From Falsiroseomonas stagni DSM 19981 (GTDB lineage Bacteria > Pseudomonadota > Alphaproteobacteria > Acetobacterales > Acetobacteraceae): 64,000 bases of DNA. Location: positions 372,001-436,000 of the forward strand of contig NZ_FOSQ01000003.1 in assembly GCF_900114315.1 (NCBI RefSeq). The letters run 5' to 3'. The notes below the pieces were generated by a model. The model was not told the DNA's origin, searched no databases, and saw only the letters and a list, made by a program, of their open reading frames with translations. Below are positions 36,901-45,207 of the stretch, piece by piece. The stretch's first letter is position 1; each line of letters begins with the position of its first letter. The position numbers and the translations under genes are program-made.

Positions 36901-37535
36901 AGACCTTCGCGCCGTTGCGGCTGGACCCGGCCGTGCTGGCCGGGGACCTGGATGCGTTGGAGGCGCTGCTGGCGGCGGAGGCTCGGCTGAAGGAGCGGGA
37001 CATGGTGATCCCCTTCTTCAAGGCCCGGCCGAATCTGTCGGCCGCGCTCGGCTTTGCCAACAATGATGTGGAGTTGCCGGACCGGGTGGCGCAGGAGCTC
37101 GACCTGTTCGGCGATTTCGCCTGCGATGTCGCGGCGGGGGACAGCGAGGCGAATGCGTATACGCTGGTGGAGTTCGAGGATGCGCAGGAGCGCAGCATCT
37201 TCGGCGCCCTGCCCGTGGGCAAGACCGTGAAGCGCTGGTCGCCGCGGTTCGAGCATGGGTTCTCCCAGTTGGTGGACTGGGCCTGGCGGATTTCGGCCGA
37301 GGGGCAGGGCAGCGATGCGTTCCGGCGGGTGTTCGGGGATGCCAATCCGTCGATCAAGCTGTTGCTGGTGATCGGGCGGGATGCCGATCTGACGCGGGAT
37401 GATCTGGCGCGGTTGCGGTGGCGGGCGAAGCACACGTCGCTCGGCGCTTTCAGTTTTTCCTGCTTCACCTTCGACGGTTTCCTGCAATCGGTGCGGCGTC
37501 GGCTGCTGTTGGCGTCGCAGCCTGGCGCGGATTGA
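36897..37535 (+). CDS. Shedu-like (DUF4263-like) predicted nuclease
   Basis: The 212-residue protein has a PD-(D/E)xK-like core that matches the pattern of DUF4263/Shedu nucleases: D73 in FGDFACDVAAGD, E92 and E94 in TLVEFEDAQ, then a glutamine (about Q124) in FEHGFSQLVDWAWRI. An N-terminal helical part precedes it. Shedu proteins are single-gene antiphage nucleases, usually larger, so this is a short version. It starts at GTG inside the stop of the RelE-like gene. Assignment is from motif spacing by eye and is not certain. Confidence 0.6.
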   Translation: MKTFAPLRLDPAVLAGDLDALEALLAAEARLKERDMVIPFFKARPNLSAALGFANNDVELPDRVAQELDLFGDFACDVAAGDSEANAYTLVEFEDAQERSIFGALPVGKTVKRWSPRFEHGFSQLVDWAWRISAEGQGSDAFRRVFGDANPSIKLLLVIGRDADLTRDDLARLRWRAKHTSLGAFSFSCFTFDGFLQSVRRRLLLASQPGAD

Positions 37536-37548
37536 GGGGCGGGCTCCC

Positions 37549-37616
37549 ATACCTGGGTTGCAAGGGCCCGCTGGCCCTTGCTGGGGGAGTTTGAGGGGGC
37601 GAAGCCCTCTCAAGGC
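37549..37616 (+). repeat. 68-bp direct repeat, right copy
   Basis: This is the right partner of 36437-36504, 67 of 68 bases identical. It begins 14 bases after the Shedu-like stop, as do the post-stop hairpin elements elsewhere in the window. The pair encloses a segment of about 1.1 kb with the two-gene cassette, so recombination between copies would delete it. Confidence 0.9.
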
Positions 37617-37690
37617 TGATGGTGGCTGGGGTTGGCGGAGGTTGCGCGATCCCCCACCCCGACCCTCCCCCGTAAGCACGGGGGAGGGAG

Positions 37691-38923
37691 TTAAGGCGCG
37701 GCGAGGAGGAGGCGGTTGAGGGGTTCGAGGGCGGCGACGAGGGCGGCGCGGTCGCGGGTGATCTGGTCGGCGGGGGCGGGGATACTCGAGACAATCTCGG
37801 ACCAGGGGGTGCGGCCGTCGATGCGGGTGAGGAGGGCTGCGGCCAGGCGGGGGAGGGGGATCTGGACGCGGAGGCTGTCGAAGGTGACGGGGAGGAGGCC
37901 GTCCGGGCGCAGGGCGCGGGCCATGGCGGGGCCGTCGAGTTCGCGGAGCACGGGGATGGCGGCGTCGTCGGCCCAGTCGGCTTTCGGGGCTTCGTCGCGG
38001 GTGAGGTAGGCGATGTGGATGCCCATGTTGCCGCAGAGCGCCTCGGCCAGGGCGGCGCGGGCGATGGGGTCCAGCCCCGCGGTGCGGGCGCGGAGCTTCG
38101 GGTCGGTCAGCCAGGTGTCGGGGTTGTAGCGCAGCGGCTCCACCAGGCAGGCGATGCGGAGGCCGGCGCCGGCGACCAGGGCCGCGAGCTGGGGGATGGT
38201 GTAGGCGCGGTCGCGGGGGTTCAGCAGCAGGTCGTAGAAGCCGGAATCGCCGCCCTTCAGGTGGTCGTCGATCCAGGGGTTGCGTTTCAGCCAGGCGGTC
38301 TCGGGCAGTTGCTTCCAGACGCGCTTGCCGGTCTCGACGCGGGTGGCCGGGGGTTCGTCGGTGGGGGCGAGGAGGCGGAGTGCCTCCTGCAGCATGTAGA
38401 CGCCGGTGCGGCCGTGGGGGGCGTAGACCATGATGCCGATGCCGCCGCCGGGGGCGAGGACGGAGGCGAGTGCGGCCAGGCCTTCGTCGGGGTTCGGGAG
38501 ATGGTGCAGGACGCCGCAGCAATCGATGTAGTCGAAGGGGCCGAGGCCGGAGCGGGGCAGGTCGAGGAGGGAGCCTTCCTCGAAGGTGATGTTGGTCAGG
38601 CCGCGGGTCCTGGCGCGGGCTTCGGCGATTCGGCGGGCTTCGGTGGAGCGGTCGAGCCAGGTGACGCGGCCGGGGCGGTTCAGCGTCGTCATCTGCTGGG
38701 CGAGCATGATGGTGCCGTCGCCGGAGCCGCCGCCGGCCATGAGGGCGTTGAGTGGCTGGGAGGCCGGGCGGCGGGCGCCGAAGATCCAGTGATCGATCTC
38801 GCGCAGGTGTGAGGGGCTGCCGATGATGAGGCGCTTCGCTTCCTCCCGCGGGTCTCGCGCGGGGTAGGGAAAGGCCTCGTATTGGGCGGCGAGCTGGGCG
38901 TCGGTGGTGTCGCGAGGGGGCAT
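37691..38923 (-). CDS. class I SAM-dependent methyltransferase
   Basis: The 410-residue protein has a glycine-rich SAM motif, MAGGGSGDGTIMLA (about residues 59-72), and FDYIDCCGVLHHLPNPDEGLAAL, in the methyltransferase core of residues 50-200. The C-terminal 200 residues are an extra domain with LRYNPDTWLTDPKLRA. The N-terminus reads YEAFPYPARDPREEAKRL. This family occurs as stand-alone enzymes of unknown substrate. The start at 38923 gives MPPRDTTD; longer frames upstream lack similarity. Confidence 0.8.
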   Translation of the reverse strand: MPPRDTTDAQLAAQYEAFPYPARDPREEAKRLIIGSPSHLREIDHWIFGARRPASQPLNALMAGGGSGDGTIMLAQQMTTLNRPGRVTWLDRSTEARRIAEARARTRGLTNITFEEGSLLDLPRSGLGPFDYIDCCGVLHHLPNPDEGLAALASVLAPGGGIGIMVYAPHGRTGVYMLQEALRLLAPTDEPPATRVETGKRVWKQLPETAWLKRNPWIDDHLKGGDSGFYDLLLNPRDRAYTIPQLAALVAGAGLRIACLVEPLRYNPDTWLTDPKLRARTAGLDPIARAALAEALCGNMGIHIAYLTRDEAPKADWADDAAIPVLRELDGPAMARALRPDGLLPVTFDSLRVQIPLPRLAAALLTRIDGRTPWSEIVSSIPAPADQITRDRAALVAALEPLNRLLLAAP

Positions 38924-39011
38924 GGGGACTGCATAGGGAAGTTGGGGCGGGGGCGGAAGAAGCGGGGGTTGCGCGGTTGCCCGGGGGCGGGGGTGGACGT
39001 ATCTAGGCTGC

Positions 39012-39539
39012 ATGCTCCGCACAGCCCTGATCCTTGCCGCACTGGCCGTGCCGCTGGCTGCCGTCGCGCAGCAGCGGGCCACGCCGGCCCAGCCCCAGCG
39101 CCTCGGTACCCATCAATCCTGGATCGCGGCGACGCATCAGGAGAACGGGCAGAAGGTCTGCTATGCCTTTGCCCGGGCGTCCCGGAGCGAGAACGGGCCG
39201 GCGAACCGGCAGACGGTGACGCTGACGATCACGCATCGGCCGGGGGGGCGGGACCAGGTCGCGATCTCGGTCGGGTATCCCTATCCGCGGCAGGGGGAGG
39301 CGGTGCTGAGCGTGGGGACGACGGAGTTCCGCAGCTACGGCGTGGTGCAGTCCAGCGCCTTCTTCCAGAACGGGCAGAGCCTGGTGAGCGCGTTCCGCGG
39401 TGGGCGGGAGGCGGTGGTGCGGAGTCCGGGGCCTCCGGGCCGGCCGACGGTGACGGATACGTTTCCGCTGGCGGGGTTTTCGGCGGCGTATGACGCGATC
39501 AACCGGGAATGCCCGGCGAATCCGGCGGCGCGCAGGTGA
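39012..39539 (+). CDS. IalB-family exported protein
   Basis: The 175-residue protein has a signal peptide ([20 protein letters not shown], likely cleaved after AVA) and then the invasion-associated locus B fold: [43 protein letters not shown], ending DAINRECP. IalB proteins are periplasmic and in many alphaproteobacteria have no known reaction. It overlaps the alternative rlmN start by four bases. Confidence 0.78.
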   Translation: MLRTALILAALAVPLAAVAQQRATPAQPQRLGTHQSWIAATHQENGQKVCYAFARASRSENGPANRQTVTLTITHRPGGRDQVAISVGYPYPRQGEAVLSVGTTEFRSYGVVQSSAFFQNGQSLVSAFRGGREAVVRSPGPPGRPTVTDTFPLAGFSAAYDAINRECPANPAARR

Positions 39540-40717
39540 GCGCGGAACTCAGCAGCGCGGAGCGGGATCGGATCCTGGCGAAGGCGGCGCTGTTCTCGCC
39601 GCCGCCGGCGACGCTGGCGGATGGGCGGCGGGATCTGGTGGGGCTGAGCCGGGAGGAGCTGGCGGCGGAGATGGTCGCGATCGGCGAGAAGCCGTTCCGG
39701 GCGAAGCAGCTGTGGCACTGGATGTATCACCAGGGGGTCACGGATTTCAGCCGCATGCCGACGATCGCGAAGCCGATGCAGGCCAGGCTGGCGGAGCGGT
39801 TCGTGGTGGGGCGGCCGGATGTGGCCACCGAGCAGACGAGCACGGACGGGACCCGCAAATGGCTGTTCCGGTGGCGGGACGGGCAGGAGGTGGAGACCGT
39901 CTACATCCCCTCGCCGGATGAGGATCGGGGGGCGGTCTGCATCTCGACGCAGGTGGGGTGCACGCTGTCCTGCACCTTCTGCCATACGGGGACGCAGAAG
40001 CTGGTGCGGAACCTGGGGGCTGCCGAGATCGTGGGGCAGTTCATGGCGGCGCGGGACAGCTATGGCGAATGGCCGAGCCCGAAGGACGGGACGGCAAGGC
40101 ACCTGTCGAACATCGTCGTGATGGGGATGGGGGAGCCACTCTACAATTACGAGAACACCGCCAAGGCGCTGCGGATCGTGATGGACCATGAGGGGATCGC
40201 GCTGTCGCGCCGGCGGATCACGCTGAGCACGTCAGGCGTGGTGCCGATGATGGACCGGTGCGGGGCAGAGCTGAATGTGAACCTCGCCGTGTCGCTGCAT
40301 GCGGTGACGAATGAGCTGCGGAACGAGATCGTGCCGCTCAATCGGAAGTATCCGATCGAGGAGCTGATGGCGGCGTGCCGGCGGTATCCGGGGGCGTCGA
40401 ATGCCCGGCGCATCACCTTCGAATACGTGATGCTGCGGGGGGTGAATGACAGCCCGGCGGAGGCGCGGGAATTCGTGCGGCTGCTGAAGGGGTTGCCGGC
40501 GAAGGTGAACCTCATTCCGTTCAATCCCTGGCCGGGGTCGCCGTACAAGACGTCTACGCCGGAAGCGGTGCGGGCCTTTGCGGCGGTGATGGAGGAGGGG
40601 GGGTATTCCAGCCCGGTGCGGCGGCCGCGCGGGCGGGATATCCTGGCGGCCTGCGGGCAGCTGAAGACGGCGAGCGAGCGGGCGCGCAAGGCATCGGCCA
40701 AGGTGGACGCTGCGTGA
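39509..40717 (+). CDS. rlmN: dual-specificity 23S rRNA/tRNA (adenine-C2) methyltransferase
   Basis: RlmN methylates A2503 of 23S rRNA and A37 of some tRNAs by radical SAM chemistry. The 402-residue protein has the CX3CX2C cluster CTLSCTFC (C151, C155, C158), [12 protein letters not shown] and [15 protein letters not shown]. The conserved catalytic cysteine lies near residue 380 in DILAACGQL. An alternative GTG start at 39536 overlaps the preceding gene's stop (GTGA) and would remove the overlap; both precede conserved sequence, so the start is unsure. Confidence 0.95.
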   Translation: MPGESGGAQVSAELSSAERDRILAKAALFSPPPATLADGRRDLVGLSREELAAEMVAIGEKPFRAKQLWHWMYHQGVTDFSRMPTIAKPMQARLAERFVVGRPDVATEQTSTDGTRKWLFRWRDGQEVETVYIPSPDEDRGAVCISTQVGCTLSCTFCHTGTQKLVRNLGAAEIVGQFMAARDSYGEWPSPKDGTARHLSNIVVMGMGEPLYNYENTAKALRIVMDHEGIALSRRRITLSTSGVVPMMDRCGAELNVNLAVSLHAVTNELRNEIVPLNRKYPIEELMAACRRYPGASNARRITFEYVMLRGVNDSPAEAREFVRLLKGLPAKVNLIPFNPWPGSPYKTSTPEAVRAFAAVMEEGGYSSPVRRPRGRDILAACGQLKTASERARKASAKVDAA

Positions 40718-40739
40718 CAGTGCCGGGGGGCGGGCGGCG

Positions 40740-41897
40740 GTGAATCCGCCCGTCTGGCTGATGGCGACCGCGGCCTTCACGGTGGGCTGCGGGATGCGGA
40801 TGATCGAGCCGCTGCTGCCCATGATGGCGCAGGATTTCGGCACGGGGCTCGGCGGTGTCGCGCCGCTGATCGGGGGCTTCGCGCTGGCCTATGGGGTCGG
40901 GCAGTTCGCGATCGGGCCACTCGGCGACCGGTTCGGGAAGATCCGGGTCGTGGCCATTTCGCTCGCCATCTATGCGGGGATGCTGGTGGGGGCGGGGCTG
41001 GCGGAGGGGCTGTCCACGCTGCTGCTGTTCCGGGTGCTGATGGGGCTGGCGGCGGCGGCGATCGTGCCGCTGTTCATGGCGCATATCGGGGACAGCGTGC
41101 CCTATGGCCAGCGCCAGGCGGTGCTGGGGAAATTCCTCAACGGGATGGTGCTGTCGCAGCTGCTGGCGGGGCCGCTTTCGGGCATCGTGGGCGAGTATGC
41201 GGGGTGGCGGTGGTCGTTCCTCGGGCTTGGGATCGTTGCCGTCCTCATCACGGCTTTCTTCATCGCCCGGCTGGGCGCGCCGCTGTGGCGGGCGCCGGCG
41301 GAGGGCGGGCGCGGGGCGGGGCTTTCGGGGTTTCTCAAGCTGCTGCGGAAGAAGGCGGGGCGGCGGCTGATGATCGGCACGGCGCTGGATGGGCTGCTGA
41401 TGTTCGGCGGCGCGTTTCCGTTCCTCGCCTCGCTGCTCATCGAGCGGTTCGGGATGAGTGCCGCGGAGGCGGGGCTGGTGGTGGCGAGCTTCGGGATCGG
41501 ATCGCTCGTCTACACGCAATCCGCGGGGCGGCTGCTGGGGTGGCTCGGCGAGCGGGGGATGGTGATGGTGGGGGGGATGGGGGTTGCCGTCGCGCTCGCC
41601 ATCTTCGCGCTGTCGCCGTGGTGGTGGGCGGTGGCGGTGGCGCAGGCCTTCGTCGGCCTGCTGTTCTTCATGCTGCACGGGTCGCTGCAGGCGCGGGCGA
41701 CGGAGGCTCTGCCCGAGGCGCGCGGCACGGCGGTGGCGGGGTTCGCGATGGCGCTGTTCCTCGGCCAGTCCGTGGGGGCCGTGATCTTCGGGACGCTGAT
41801 CGTCTGGGCGGGCTTCACCGTGAGCCTGCTGGTGGCCTCGGCGGGGCTGGTGGCGCTGACCTTGTGGCTGCGGGGCGTGGTGCTGCGGCCGGCGTGA
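40740..41897 (+). CDS. MFS transporter
   Basis: The 385-residue protein has about 12 hydrophobic helices and the MFS loop 2-3 signature GPLGDRFGKIRVV near residue 60. FGIGSLVYTQSAGRLLGWLGERGMV in the second half is the corresponding repeat. It starts at GTG 22 bases after rlmN. The substrate is not evident; drug efflux or sugar and organic acid export are equally possible. Confidence 0.85.
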   Translation: MNPPVWLMATAAFTVGCGMRMIEPLLPMMAQDFGTGLGGVAPLIGGFALAYGVGQFAIGPLGDRFGKIRVVAISLAIYAGMLVGAGLAEGLSTLLLFRVLMGLAAAAIVPLFMAHIGDSVPYGQRQAVLGKFLNGMVLSQLLAGPLSGIVGEYAGWRWSFLGLGIVAVLITAFFIARLGAPLWRAPAEGGRGAGLSGFLKLLRKKAGRRLMIGTALDGLLMFGGAFPFLASLLIERFGMSAAEAGLVVASFGIGSLVYTQSAGRLLGWLGERGMVMVGGMGVAVALAIFALSPWWWAVAVAQAFVGLLFFMLHGSLQARATEALPEARGTAVAGFAMALFLGQSVGAVIFGTLIVWAGFTVSLLVASAGLVALTLWLRGVVLRPA

Positions 41898-41959
41898 TGG
41901 TGCTGGCCTTTTCGCGGTTCCTTTTGGCAGGCTGGGGGCCTCGACCAGGAGGATGAGCC

Positions 41960-42778
41960 ATGTGCGATGCCTGCGTGATGGGCGTTGTGTCCCGGCGGCT
42001 CGGCCGGCGGGGCGTGATGGCGGCGGTGGCGGCGGGGGTGGCGGCGATGGGGCTGTCCGCCAACCCGGCGGGGGCGCAGGCGGTGCGGAGCGCGCCGGTG
42101 ACGCGGGTGGTCGATCTGACCCACACGCTGCATCCGGCTTTTCCGACCTTCGGCGGGACGCCGGCGATCGAGATCGAGAAGGTGCTGTCCTTCGCGCGCG
42201 ATGGCTACAACATCAACAAGCTGACCTACACGGAGCATGTCGGCACGCATTTCGACGCGCCGATCCATTTCACCGCGGCGGGGGCGACGGTGGATGCGCT
42301 GCCGGTGGCGTCGCTGGTGTGCCCGCTATTCGTGCTGGACGTGACGGCCAAGGCCGCCGCCGACCCGGACTACCAGGCGACTCCGGAGGATCTTTTTGCC
42401 CTCGAGGCCTCGGCCGGGCGGCTGCCGGCGGGGGCGTGCCTGGCGCTGCGGTCCGGCTGGGACGCGCATGTGGCGGGGCCGATGTTCCGCAACGCGGGCG
42501 CGGGCGGCGCGATGCGGTTCCCGGGGTTCCGGCCGGATTTGGTGCCGCTGCTGCTGGAACGCGGGGTGGCGGGGGTGGCGGTGGATACGCTGTCCCTGGA
42601 CCATGGCGGGTCCTCGACCTTTGCGTTCCACACGGGATGGCTCGGCGCGGGGCGCTGGGGGGTGGAGTGCGTGGCGGGGCTTCGCGACCTGCCCGTATCG
42701 GGGGCGACGCTGGTGGCGGGGGCGCCGAAGATCGCGGGGGGGACCGGGGGGCCGGGACGGGTGGTGGCGTTGGTGTGA
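41960..42778 (+). CDS. cyclase-family metal-dependent hydrolase (kynurenine formamidase-like)
   Basis: The 272-residue protein carries the cyclase/arylformamidase motif HVGTHFDAPIHF (about residues 93-104), metal-binding in this fold, and VDTLSLDHGGSS near residue 210. The N-terminus (SRRLGRRGVMAAVAAGVAAMGLSA, ending GAQA) looks like a twin-arginine-type export signal, so it probably acts in the periplasm. The substrate is unknown. It is the last ordinary gene before the low-GC reverse-transcriptase segment. Confidence 0.85.
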   Translation: MCDACVMGVVSRRLGRRGVMAAVAAGVAAMGLSANPAGAQAVRSAPVTRVVDLTHTLHPAFPTFGGTPAIEIEKVLSFARDGYNINKLTYTEHVGTHFDAPIHFTAAGATVDALPVASLVCPLFVLDVTAKAAADPDYQATPEDLFALEASAGRLPAGACLALRSGWDAHVAGPMFRNAGAGGAMRFPGFRPDLVPLLLERGVAGVAVDTLSLDHGGSSTFAFHTGWLGAGRWGVECVAGLRDLPVSGATLVAGAPKIAGGTGGPGRVVALV

Positions 42779-42992
42779 GGGGGTGCGGTGGGGTAGTTGT
42801 ATTCTATTTTTCGCCGAGATGCTTGCTGCCCGGTCATTGATGGCCACAAATCTGGTCGCCGTAGGGCGTATGTTACAGCCTATCGTCAGCTGTCGTTAGC
42901 CATTGCACTGCTGGCCGGGAGGTTGATGAGCTTTTTTTGCTTTCGGACTTAATGGCGGGGTAAAGATCTTAAATTTTTGTGAGGCGATAAGC
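42779..42992 (+). other. low-GC leader upstream of the reverse transcriptase
   Basis: This stretch of about 215 bases becomes AT-richer than its surroundings and holds no convincing gene. In several antiphage reverse-transcriptase systems (for example DRT2 and DRT9) a structured non-coding RNA sits in this position and serves as template, so this is where such an RNA would be expected. I see no strong hairpin by eye; RNA folding and covariance would be needed. Confidence 0.4.
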
Positions 42993-43127
42993 ATGGAGTT
43001 GGCGAGCATTATTTTCACGGCGGGTTCGTTGGAACGCGAGGCGTTGGTTCTTCGGCAATTCGAGTGGCGCGTTGAGATATCCAGCTTTTTTGGCAGGGCG
43101 ATTTGGCGCGGTGATTGCCGTGGATGA
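42993..43127 (+). CDS. possible 44-residue ORF overlapping the reverse-transcriptase start
   Basis: An ATG at 42993 is preceded by GAGG (42981-42984), a good ribosome site, and opens a 44-codon frame (MELASIIFTAGSLEREALVL then FEWRVEISSFFGRAIWRG) ending TGA at 43125-43127, five bases after the likely GTG start of the reverse transcriptase. It could be a small partner protein or a leader coupling translation of the enzyme. It could equally be chance. Confidence 0.3.
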   Translation: MELASIIFTAGSLEREALVLRQFEWRVEISSFFGRAIWRGDCRG

Positions 43128-44754
43128 GAAGGAAGATAAATCTCTTTGCCCATCAGCGGCTAGAATAATTAGCCTGATCGGGCGGGGCTACTTCCCAACC
43201 GAGTTGCCGCCACCGTTCACAAGTGCACGCTACGCAAAGCACGCCATAGCATTCACTGAACGATGGGATGGTCAAAAAATAAGAAAATTCTGGACGCGTC
43301 CGGAAAATTACAGTGTGCCTCGATATGGCCATGCTCGCCGCATGCTTTCTATTGTCAATCCAATTAATCAGCTTCATGTTTCTGATTTAATTGGAAAAAA
43401 TTGGCTCGAAATAAAAAAGAGAATTGCGCGGTCAACGATAAGCGAATTTGATCCGCAGATAGTTCTGGTGGGCAATACGCGCGCAGTGACGGGAGTTAAT
43501 TTTGATGGCGTGGCGCGTCGGCGCGCTGAAATCCTCGGCGCCTACGGTCGCTATGTAAGAACTGACGTTGCTCGATTCTATCCATCAATTTATACTCACG
43601 CGATCCCTTGGGCGATTTTGGGCAAAGAGTACGTTAAGGCGAATCAAAACAATAGCGATTTTAAAACCTCTTTCGGCAACCTTCTCGATAAAGCCGTCGC
43701 GGCTGGTCAGCAAGGGCAAACGGTCGGTATACCCATAGGTCCTGACACTTCGCGCATTGTCTCTGAGCTAATTGCATCAGAAGTCGAGGCAATCGCGCAT
43801 ACGCAAATTCGCAACCTAGAGCACCGCGCGGTGCGTTATGTTGATGATATGCTTATAGGGCTGCATGAGACCGAAACCCCTTCGGCTGTTTTGTCGGCGT
43901 TGTCCAATGCACTTTATGAGTTCGAGTTAGAACTGAACGCCGACAAAACTTCTACCCATGGAATAGGGGCCAGCCACTCACCAGAATGGATACATTACAT
44001 AAGAACATTTGATTTAAATCAGAAAAAATCACGCCAGCGAGACGATCTCGACTCTTATTTCGAACAAATATTCCATCTCGCTGATTCACACCCGAAGGAC
44101 AATGTTGTCCTATTCGCTGCGAAGCGCGCGGCTAGCTTTACCGTCGACCAAACTAACATGTCTCATCTTGTCCGATGGCTGCTTTACGCAGCGCGTCGAG
44201 CGCCTAGTTGTCTGAGCTTCATAGTTGAGCATTTGTCTGCCATTAGTGTGGAAGATTTTATGTCTGATAATGAGATTAAAGCTTATATCTTGCAACAGCT
44301 TCCCCGTAAGGCTGAAGCTGTACATACTCATGAGGTTGCGTGGCTTCTCTTTTGGGCTCGGGAGATGCGTTTGAGTTTGCCAAGTACTGTTATGGGGAAA
44401 ATTACGGATCTGCGTAGTTCGGTAGTTGCAATGCTCACTCTCGATCTAATGCAAAATAATCTCATTGCTGGCGAGATAGATATTTCTGCTTGGAGGGCGT
44501 CAGCCACTGCCGAAGGATTGCGTTCAGGGTTATGGCTCGTGGCCTATGAAGCTACAAAAAGGGAGTGGTGGCCCATGCGCCAAGCCTCTGGCTTCGTGTC
44601 CGGGCACCAATTTTTCGGAGATATTTGGGAAAGAAATATTTATTTCTACGATCCCGCCAAGAAAATTCGCAGCAAATCCAATTCAAGTTTTTCGCTAAAC
44701 ATAGATTCAGGGAGTGGCTTCAGCTTCGGTAGTTATCCAGATGTCAGATTGTGA
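43120..44754 (+). CDS. stand-alone reverse transcriptase of the antiphage unknown-group (DRT/Abi-like) type
   Basis: From GTG 43120 the protein has 544 residues. GRGYFPTELPPPF (about 21-33) and LSIVNPINQ (77-84) match the N-terminus of 'unknown group' and Abi-type reverse transcriptases. The polymerase motifs follow: D149 in YVRTDVARFYPSIYTHAIPW, TVGIPIGPDTSRIVSEL (201-217), RYVDDMLIG (239-247) with the active-site aspartates, and ELNADKTST. The last 260 residues are helical and could be HEAT-like. There is no maturase or endonuclease domain, no retron-type partner and no diversity-generating repeat. Many A/T-ending codons mark it as foreign. GTG at 43111 or TTG at 43072 are alternative starts; none has a clear ribosome site. 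Confidence 0.88.
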   Translation: MDEKEDKSLCPSAARIISLIGRGYFPTELPPPFTSARYAKHAIAFTERWDGQKIRKFWTRPENYSVPRYGHARRMLSIVNPINQLHVSDLIGKNWLEIKKRIARSTISEFDPQIVLVGNTRAVTGVNFDGVARRRAEILGAYGRYVRTDVARFYPSIYTHAIPWAILGKEYVKANQNNSDFKTSFGNLLDKAVAAGQQGQTVGIPIGPDTSRIVSELIASEVEAIAHTQIRNLEHRAVRYVDDMLIGLHETETPSAVLSALSNALYEFELELNADKTSTHGIGASHSPEWIHYIRTFDLNQKKSRQRDDLDSYFEQIFHLADSHPKDNVVLFAAKRAASFTVDQTNMSHLVRWLLYAARRAPSCLSFIVEHLSAISVEDFMSDNEIKAYILQQLPRKAEAVHTHEVAWLLFWAREMRLSLPSTVMGKITDLRSSVVAMLTLDLMQNNLIAGEIDISAWRASATAEGLRSGLWLVAYEATKREWWPMRQASGFVSGHQFFGDIWERNIYFYDPAKKIRSKSNSSFSLNIDSGSGFSFGSYPDVRL

Positions 44755-44808
44755 CCGAAGGGCAGCGAAACATTTATTTTTTGCGCGACTTCGAAGTCTT
44801 TCGCTAAA

Positions 44809-45111
44809 TCACCCTCGCCCCGCCGACAGCACCCCCCGCACCGTCTCCACTACCATCGGCACGCCGATGGCCTGCATCGCGCCGTCCCACACTTCCGCCA
44901 CAGCGATGACGGTTTCCGTCCCCGCCACCACGGGCAGCCCGTAGGCGGCGTCCAGTATTTCGGGGGATCGGCCCGCCGCCATTACCACCAGCGCGATGCC
45001 AACTGCCAAGGTGACGCCGCCCGCGCTTCGGGTGGCACTGTGGGGGGAGAAGTCGTCCGGCACGCCGCGGGGGGCGGGGGTGTCGGCGGTGTGGAGCCAG
45101 GGTTGGCGCAT
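44809..45111 (-). CDS. small hypothetical protein, possibly membrane-anchored
   Basis: The 100-residue frame has host-like high-GC third positions. Residues about 32-46 (GVTLAVGIALVVMAAG) could be a membrane helix; the rest (DAAYGLPVVAGTETVIAVAEVWDG) is of no family I know. It lies downstream of the MBOAT gene on the same strand, beyond the hairpin element. Coding status is supported by codon use only. Confidence 0.5.
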   Translation of the reverse strand: MRQPWLHTADTPAPRGVPDDFSPHSATRSAGGVTLAVGIALVVMAAGRSPEILDAAYGLPVVAGTETVIAVAEVWDGAMQAIGVPMVVETVRGVLSAGRG

Positions 45112-45143
45112 CGTTTCCTCGCTCGGTCCTTCAATCTCGCGGT

Positions 45144-45195
45144 CCAGGGTCCCGTTGGACCCTGGCGGGGGGTTCAGGGGGGCGGCGCCCCCCTG
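45144..45195 (-). repeat. post-stop double hairpin element after the MBOAT gene
   Basis: Read on the minus strand this is the element seen after oxyR and trpA: CAGGGGGGC/GCCCCCCTG (45187-45195 with 45175-45183), a C-rich spacer, then CCAGGGTCC/GGACCCTGG (45057-like arms at 45157-45165 with 45144-45152). It begins 12 bases after the stop of the MBOAT gene and has the same orientation relative to that gene as the other copies have to theirs. Confidence 0.8.
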
Positions 45196-45207
45196 CGCTG
45201 AGCAAAG

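Noticed and set aside
42779-44754. Group II intron, retron or diversity-generating retroelement around the reverse transcriptase
   Set aside because: No maturase or intron ends, no retron msr/msd-like foldback by eye and no template/variable repeat pair.
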